A stretch of DNA of 56,796 nt, from assembly GCA_902763885.1 (NCBI GenBank), contig CACWTU010000014.1, forward strand, positions 1 through 56,796, in the 5' to 3' direction. The stretch is from an uncultured Bacteroidales bacterium (GTDB taxonomy: Bacteria; Bacteroidota; Bacteroidia; Bacteroidales; Bacteroidaceae). Made by a program: the position numbers and the translations under genes. Below, in pieces: positions 51,805 to 56,796 of this stretch; the stretch's first letter is position 1, and each line of letters opens with the position of its first letter. Below the pieces are notes generated by a model. It was not told the DNA's origin. It saw nothing but the letters and a program-made list of their open reading frames with translations, and ran no database searches.

Positions 51805-53604
51805 TTATTTCTCAAGCGCCTTATCTATCTCAGTCTGAATCTTTTCCAGGCCGCCCCAGCCCACCTGCTTGTATGACAGCTTGCCGTTCTTATCGTAGAT
51901 GGCGTACTTGGGAACTGATTCGGTGCCCCATACCTGCTTTGACAGATGTCTGTTCTGTTCCTCAGTAAGATAGAAGTGTATGCCCGATACGCTGTTGGTA
52001 TATTGTATCCATTCATCAAACGGTGAACTGGGTGAAGCGATATTGAGGAACACCACATCCTTGTACTTGACATCCTCTTTCATAGGTGCCATCTCCTGAT
52101 GCCCTTTCATGCACCAGCCGCACCATGTCTCTGACATGTCAATCACTATGGTCTTGCCCTTATATCTGTCAACGATAGCCCTAAGAATATCCCGTGGAGC
52201 AACGGTGCCCATATCAAGATAATGCACATTGGCATTAAAGGCACGTTGCATGTTCTTACGCATCTGCTCAGCTATGTTGCCCGATACCCGGTCATACAGG
52301 TTTGACAGGTATGGATCTCCTATATACGGTTTCTCAACCTGCTTTCCGCTACCAGACTGCTCAAGGCCATAAAAGTAACGGCACATATCCGGCCCGATAC
52401 CTTCCACATCAGTATCGGCAAACAGATGGGATACGAACCCATATTCTAAATTAGGTATAATATCGTCACCAAAGAAACAGGCGGGACGCGTACGCAGGAT
52501 ATAATCCAGGAACTCCTGGCTGCGGAACAGTGAATCCTGATATTCAGCAATCAGACCGAAATACCTCAGTTCATAGTCAAAGAAATGCCGGGCCTCCCTA
52601 TCAGAATAACCCACCTTGTCATTGTATGCCTTGAATGATTTCATTACAGAATCATGACCGGCAATAATATCAGATACTGTCTTGGCGTTCTTAGTTGTCC
52701 ATAATGCCAGCGATGTCTCAGAATCATCAGAACAATACATCAGGTTATTCATGTATTTCTGATCCTGCATGGATGTCTTAGCCATATAACCCTTTAGGCC
52801 CACAAAGCAGTCATGGATGGAATCAGGGTCCACATTCATGTCAATGAGTATTGTCAGTTCCTCACCGGGAGCCATCACGGGGTATATGAATGATGCAAAT
52901 CCCGGCTGTGCCGGAGGCAGAGCCACACTGAGCTGCTGAGGGTAATATATCTTGGTGGTGTAATCATAATTGCCGCTGGCATTAAGGATAACCCTGTCAT
53001 GCTTTCCGTGGGACATAGGATCCATGACATCAAAAAATGATATCTCCAGGCGTGGCCTCATTCCACTCTTGAAATTCAGAGTCTCGAAATGAATGGTTAT
53101 GGGTTCCTCACTATACTTCATCTCAGGCCAGATGTCCTTTTCAGGGTATCTTGCCCTATACTCAGAAGGTACTTTTGCCACAGGAAGCTTCACGCCACGC
53201 TGACGCACATTGAATAAGTTATACGCATTGTCAAAAAAGCCCTCTATCACGTCAAACACCTTGGTACTAAGCGGCAACGGCTCAAAAGTAAGGGTAAAAT
53301 CCATTGACCATGTATCAGGGTCAGTATGGACATAATCGCCCAACTCAAATTTGTCACAACCCCTTATGAGATACTGTTTATTCCAAGCAGAAATGAATGT
53401 CTTCTTACCGAATGTGAAGGTACCCGATGCCGGATAATCTATGTGCATATAAAGCGTGGTCTCCTCTTTTGTTATAACCACCTTCTTTACGCTGATGTAA
53501 TCAAACTGGGTATTACCGATTATGGGATCATCCCATACTTTTTCACTCTCTCGGCAGGACAACAAGGCAACTATTGCCACGAAAAGGATCATTGAACGTT
53601 TCAT
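51805..53604 (-). CDS. Thioredoxin-fold lipoprotein (TlpA-like)
   Basis: A 599-residue lipoprotein with lipobox AIVALLSC (about residue 17). The N-terminal 400 residues include beta-rich parts and no recognised motif; the C-terminal thioredoxin domain (about 450-599) has the redox motif ETWCGWCMKGH (CxxC), and the cis-Pro region SVPKYAIYD. It should act in the periplasm in disulfide reduction or isomerisation. The frame is open 53 codons upstream, mostly REP sequence, so MKRSMILFVAIVALLSC at 53604 is the start. Confidence 0.87.
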   Translation of the reverse strand: MKRSMILFVAIVALLSCRESEKVWDDPIIGNTQFDYISVKKVVITKEETTLYMHIDYPASGTFTFGKKTFISAWNKQYLIRGCDKFELGDYVHTDPDTWSMDFTLTFEPLPLSTKVFDVIEGFFDNAYNLFNVRQRGVKLPVAKVPSEYRARYPEKDIWPEMKYSEEPITIHFETLNFKSGMRPRLEISFFDVMDPMSHGKHDRVILNASGNYDYTTKIYYPQQLSVALPPAQPGFASFIYPVMAPGEELTILIDMNVDPDSIHDCFVGLKGYMAKTSMQDQKYMNNLMYCSDDSETSLALWTTKNAKTVSDIIAGHDSVMKSFKAYNDKVGYSDREARHFFDYELRYFGLIAEYQDSLFRSQEFLDYILRTRPACFFGDDIIPNLEYGFVSHLFADTDVEGIGPDMCRYFYGLEQSGSGKQVEKPYIGDPYLSNLYDRVSGNIAEQMRKNMQRAFNANVHYLDMGTVAPRDILRAIVDRYKGKTIVIDMSETWCGWCMKGHQEMAPMKEDVKYKDVVFLNIASPSSPFDEWIQYTNSVSGIHFYLTEEQNRHLSKQVWGTESVPKYAIYDKNGKLSYKQVGWGGLEKIQTEIDKALEK

Positions 53605-53659
53605 AACAAGGTTTAAATTAGGTTTGTTGATGGCAAATATAAACAATAAACTTATTAAA

Positions 53660-53760
53660 GGGGCACAAAGGGGACGGTTCTTTTTGTGCCCCTGTGATTC
53701 ATTAAAGTCTGTCCCCAATGCCTTATTTTTAGGGCACAAAAAGAACCGTCCCCTTTGCGT
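53660..53760. repeat. REPIN 11, merged with the 3' end of the C10 peptidase gene
   Basis: Units at 53660-53692 and 53731-53760; the second has lost its outer arm (CCTTTGCGTC) where the peptidase coding sequence begins, and it supplies the peptidase stop codon. The 38-bp spacer includes a GTCTGTCCCCAATG fragment of another hairpin type. Confidence 0.88.
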
Positions 53761-55738
53761 CAATCATAAGCCCTTTTGAACCGGGCTTTGCTTCACGGCC
53801 CTGGAGGTCATAATAACGGGGGTTATCATATGCGTCTTCAACTGAGAATGGCACCACGGTAGGATCATTGTCAGCAACTATTTCATACGCGCTCCATACA
53901 TCATCGGCCTTGTAATCACTGAGAGCTGATTCCTTGACATGAATGGTACAACCGTCAGGGATAGAGCCTTGGGGCATAAAGGGAGGAGTACAGGCATCAA
54001 TAAAGACATCTGCAAGTTTACCGCATTCGCTAAAAACCCTCTCTCCTATCCTGTTTATGCCACCGCCCATATATACGATTTCAAGATTGGAACAATTGGC
54101 AAATGCATCATCCTCAATCTGACTGATACAATCCGGCAGTCTGACTATGGTCAAACTGTCAAAACCTTCAAAAGAGCTCTTTCCTATTGCATTCACGCCC
54201 TCTGAGGGTATGACAGAGTAATTGCAGCCCTGAACAAGACGTCCGGTACTTGTCTCAATAATAACATTACTACCTTCGGGAGAGTAAAAGAACGTGTTTT
54301 TTTCACTTACAGTTATCTTTTTAAGACTGTTTGCCTTACCAAAAGCCCCATATTCTATTTTCTTTACGGATGCCGGGATGTATATGTCTGACAAACACTG
54401 GCAACCATAGAAAGCCGCAGAACCTATAGTTTCAACTGTTTCAGGAATAGTTAAGCCACTACAGAATTTGTCATTCATACAAAAGGCTTCGTCAGCTATC
54501 TTTTTTACAGGATATACAACACCGTCAATCACTGTACTGTCAGGTATGATTATATCGATAGAATCAGTTGACCTGACAAAATCATACAAGACAGCGCATC
54601 CCTCAGCATCAAGCCGGCAGATAACATCACCGTCCCTGCACTTGTCATCGTAATCCGGATAAATACCTATAATTGCTTCCTGTTGGCTGTTAAAGCTGTA
54701 AAGGCCCTCTACACAGACAGCATCGGTAAGATAGAACCCATTACCGTATCCACTCCATCCCATATTGAAATGAAAATAACCTTCACTGTCATAACCGTCA
54801 CAGACAAACCCATGACCTCCCAAGTCACCTATGCCACCATATAGAACAGGACGCTCTGCATCCAGTTCGGCAGCTATTACACTGTCCCAGTTCTCTGTCA
54901 ATTTTTTTTCTATCCTTCTTGCCTGAGACGAGTAATTGAAATAGGCCATAAGGGCTGGAGAAATCAAACAAGTAATTGCTGCGCCGATAGGATAATTCAT
55001 ATCTACCGACATTCCACAATCATACATCAGTTTACTGACAGCATCAATCTTAACCTGAGGACTGTCGGCAGTATAAGTAAGCGCCATATTGGCCCAGTCA
55101 TATACTGATTCATTGAAATCAACATACAGGGTATTGTCATACGCGTTGCGGTGTGAGCCGTCACCTCTCTCAGGCCAGCGCCAATAGTTCATTATCTGAG
55201 CCATCGCGCATGCCGCACATCCGGCATAAGTCTTACGTCCGTCTACTGTGGGACACAACCTGTTGTATGGCTCATCCTGATTCCATTTGGTCTTTATCAT
55301 AGGCTCCACAATCACGGTTCCCACAGGACTGCTGTTCTTAAGCACATATCCTGAAGGAGCCATATTCTTACGAGCATAATCTATCTGCTGCCGGTATCCG
55401 GAGAGTATATCTTCCTGTGCGGGAGACATGTTGTCTGCGTCAAAACTGCCTTCATATGAGTAGGCAAGGACAGGCTTTACGGTACGTTCATCGGCCGAGA
55501 CTATAACAAAACCGCCACCATGACGGTTAAAGACATAGAAGTCATTATCAGAACCGGTCTGTGCCGTATAGGCAATATCAAGTGTCTGCACTCCTCTGGA
55601 CGCAGCTTTCATGGAACTGCCACTACCTGAAAGGAACTGTAGGGCAATACTGCCGGCCTGCTCCTCACTCACGGGTTGCGCAATACATACCACCGCAACT
55701 GACAGCATTGATGCGAGCAACAAGAGTCCTGTTTTCAT
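53729..55738 (-). CDS. C10 family (streptopain-like) peptidase with BspA-type leucine-rich repeats
   Basis: A 669-residue secreted cysteine peptidase. Signal peptide to about residue 21 (VVCIAQ), inhibitor-like propeptide, then the catalytic Cys in YAGCAACAMAQIMNYW and the His in GGHGFVCDGYDSEGYFHFNMGWSG. LRR_5 repeats (TIPETVETIGSAAFYGCQCL, YIPASVKKIEYGAFGKAN) follow from about residue 440. The end DLQGREAKPGSKGLMI looks like the usual secretion-type C-terminal motif, but the final KGTVLFVP and stop come from a REP unit. Start MKTGLLLLASML at 55738; codons before it are not conserved. Confidence 0.9.
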   Translation of the reverse strand: MKTGLLLLASMLSVAVVCIAQPVSEEQAGSIALQFLSGSGSSMKAASRGVQTLDIAYTAQTGSDNDFYVFNRHGGGFVIVSADERTVKPVLAYSYEGSFDADNMSPAQEDILSGYRQQIDYARKNMAPSGYVLKNSSPVGTVIVEPMIKTKWNQDEPYNRLCPTVDGRKTYAGCAACAMAQIMNYWRWPERGDGSHRNAYDNTLYVDFNESVYDWANMALTYTADSPQVKIDAVSKLMYDCGMSVDMNYPIGAAITCLISPALMAYFNYSSQARRIEKKLTENWDSVIAAELDAERPVLYGGIGDLGGHGFVCDGYDSEGYFHFNMGWSGYGNGFYLTDAVCVEGLYSFNSQQEAIIGIYPDYDDKCRDGDVICRLDAEGCAVLYDFVRSTDSIDIIIPDSTVIDGVVYPVKKIADEAFCMNDKFCSGLTIPETVETIGSAAFYGCQCLSDIYIPASVKKIEYGAFGKANSLKKITVSEKNTFFYSPEGSNVIIETSTGRLVQGCNYSVIPSEGVNAIGKSSFEGFDSLTIVRLPDCISQIEDDAFANCSNLEIVYMGGGINRIGERVFSECGKLADVFIDACTPPFMPQGSIPDGCTIHVKESALSDYKADDVWSAYEIVADNDPTVVPFSVEDAYDNPRYYDLQGREAKPGSKGLMIDAKGTVLFVP

Positions 55739-55798
55739 AACGGTTAGAAAAAGAATTGTTTCTGCAAAATAAGAGATTATCCCTGGTTTTTGCAAGAG

Positions 55799-55829
55799 TG
55801 ACACAAAGGGGACAGTCCCTACTGTGCCA
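55799..55829. repeat. Variant REP hairpin (TGACACA/TGTGCCA arms)
   Basis: TGACACAAAGGGGACAG and TCCCTACTGTGCCA, a single unit between the C10 gene start and the end of the next gene. Confidence 0.78.
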
Positions 55830-55843
55830 TTTTGCTTCTAATT

Positions 55844-56796
55844 CTACGGGCAGACGGGACGGATGGCAAGGCCAAAACTACGTTGGTTCTCAAGGTTAAT
55901 CCAAATCTCAAGATTGTACATATCCCATATAAAGAAAGCATAGCTGCTACATGGCCCGGGATTATAAGAGCCTTGTCTATCGGTCAGGTTCGTTGTGCTG
56001 GACCAATAGTAGCCATCAGCTGTACCGACTCCGTCCGTACGCTTTCTTGTTGTAGACAGGAAAATGAAACGGTCTGTATAACCCGGTTTATTGCTTACAA
56101 TCAGGCAACCCTCAGTTCCGTTCAATGTGGACCAGATAAAAGTGCAGTTATTTGCCAATTCCTGGAACTCCTGAGCAGTAGGAATGCGCCACTTTCCGCC
56201 CCAAATTACATGTGCAGCATCATCTTCCGGCTCAAGCACCTCACGCATGTCAACAGGTCCCAACTTGCTGTCTGAATTGTATTTGAACAGTTTTACATCC
56301 CAATAACCTTCACCCCCGTTGTTGAAACGGTAGTTCTGCCAGGTGTAGTCAGACTTTGTAGAAACCTCACCCCAGGCATATTTGCCACCAGTCTTTTCCG
56401 GACTCTCTGCGCCTATGTTACAGGTTGCCCATTTGACGCTGAGTCCCAAGTCAACATACCCATGACCATTCTCAACATCAGTATAGTATTGTTCCGGCAA
56501 CTGAACTATCTGTCTTGAGCCATTATTGTCAACTTTAAACTCAACACCAGGTATATCAATATTTAACGGATCATGCGGCATTACTTTTGAGGACCTGTAC
56601 ATATCAATATCATAATGTTTGGGAGCAACATAATCTGCAAATGCCATTTCTTCATTAAAAATCAAAACCGAGTCTGCTATTTTTCCAACAAGCACTTCAT
56701 CAACGGGCGTTATACCAAGTCCTTCAAAATCTGATATATCAACAATTATCGGATTCTTTGTATTAAAAGTGGTTTCTCTTAACTCAACTTGGGGCA
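55844..56796 (-). CDS. Fib_succ_major-domain surface protein (partial, 5' end off the right edge)
   Basis: The frame is open from the right edge to the stop at 55844; a GTG at 56695 lies inside it but upstream codons (PQVELRETTFNTKNPIIVD) continue the protein, so the true start is outside. The C-terminal domain starts with GYVDLGLSVKWATCNIGAES, then YAWGEVSTKSDYTW, WRIPTAQEFQELANNC, GYYWSSTT and FGLAIRPVCP, the pattern of TIGR02145/Fib_succ_major. Such domains end large secreted or surface proteins of Bacteroidales; function is unknown. Same strand as the C10 gene. Confidence 0.85.
   Translation of the reverse strand, partial: PQVELRETTFNTKNPIIVDISDFEGLGITPVDEVLVGKIADSVLIFNEEMAFADYVAPKHYDIDMYRSSKVMPHDPLNIDIPGVEFKVDNNGSRQIVQLPEQYYTDVENGHGYVDLGLSVKWATCNIGAESPEKTGGKYAWGEVSTKSDYTWQNYRFNNGGEGYWDVKLFKYNSDSKLGPVDMREVLEPEDDAAHVIWGGKWRIPTAQEFQELANNCTFIWSTLNGTEGCLIVSNKPGYTDRFIFLSTTRKRTDGVGTADGYYWSSTTNLTDRQGSYNPGPCSSYAFFIWDMYNLEIWINLENQRSFGLAIRPVCP

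Noticed and set aside
1650-53760. Regularly repeated palindromes considered as a CRISPR array
   Set aside because: Copies are kilobases apart, occur as inverted pairs with 34-294 bp spacers, and no cas gene is present.
53605-53763. N-terminal extension of the thioredoxin lipoprotein
   Set aside because: It is REP sequence and would bury the signal peptide and lipobox that start at 53604.

Overview
The window reads as a chromosomal segment from a Bacteroidales bacterium (Bacteroides/Prevotella-like gut lineage). Supporting signs are the many Bacteroidetes-restricted families (DUF4954, DUF5606, DUF3276, DUF4421, DUF4199, DUF4369 and BF3164-like lipoproteins, C10 peptidase with BspA-type leucine-rich repeats, Fib_succ_major domain), promoters of the TTG-N19/20-TAnnTTTG type, no Shine-Dalgarno sequences, and the nusB-yajC-ybbR-coaE-DUF5606 order. 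No rRNA, tRNA, phage module or CRISPR array was seen.

Layout. 1-1563: 3' part of a secreted tyrosine phosphatase running off the left edge. 1.8-7.6 kb: dnaK, recA, tex. 7.7-8.5 kb: a REP-associated tyrosine transposase (RAYT) flanked on both sides by its presumed repeats. 8.7-13.8 kb: pgeF, aqpZ, a SIS-domain protein and DUF4954. 14-17.5 kb: the minus-strand nusB operon. 17.6-19.8 kb: DUF3276, rplY, pth and an S4 RNA-binding protein. 20-31 kb: pepT, a cation/proton antiporter, DUF4421, a ZIP transporter, a patatin/barrel protein, the SRP RNA gene, DUF4199, a glycosyltransferase, mntP and apbE. 31-42 kb: rubrerythrin, mfd, a second glycosyltransferase, dihydroorotase, plsC, a lipoprotein, an FtsB-like protein and dnaX. 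42.3-44.6 kb: eda and kdgK, then a cobalamin riboswitch followed by only a 34-codon ORF. 44.6-56.8 kb: envelope and secreted functions (propeller lipoprotein, S9 peptidase, plug-like protein, MBL hydrolase, ECF sigma factor with a membrane partner, thioredoxin lipoprotein, C10 peptidase, and a Fib_succ_major protein running off the right edge).

The dominant unexplained structure is a dense population of short hairpin repeats. The main unit is 33 bp (arms GGGGCACAAA and TTTGTGCCCC around a GGGGACGGTTCTT core). It occurs as 11 head-to-head inverted pairs (REPINs) plus one nested unit, nearly all at gene 3' ends and several sharing a base with a stop codon. Related units keep the GGGGAC..CCCC core but have different arms. 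Two pairs hold about 290-bp inserts with shared inverted termini and unrelated centres; a third looks like an internal-deletion product. Pairs have been absorbed into the coding ends of recA and of the C10 peptidase gene. The single RAYT gene inside this population makes it the obvious candidate for moving these elements.
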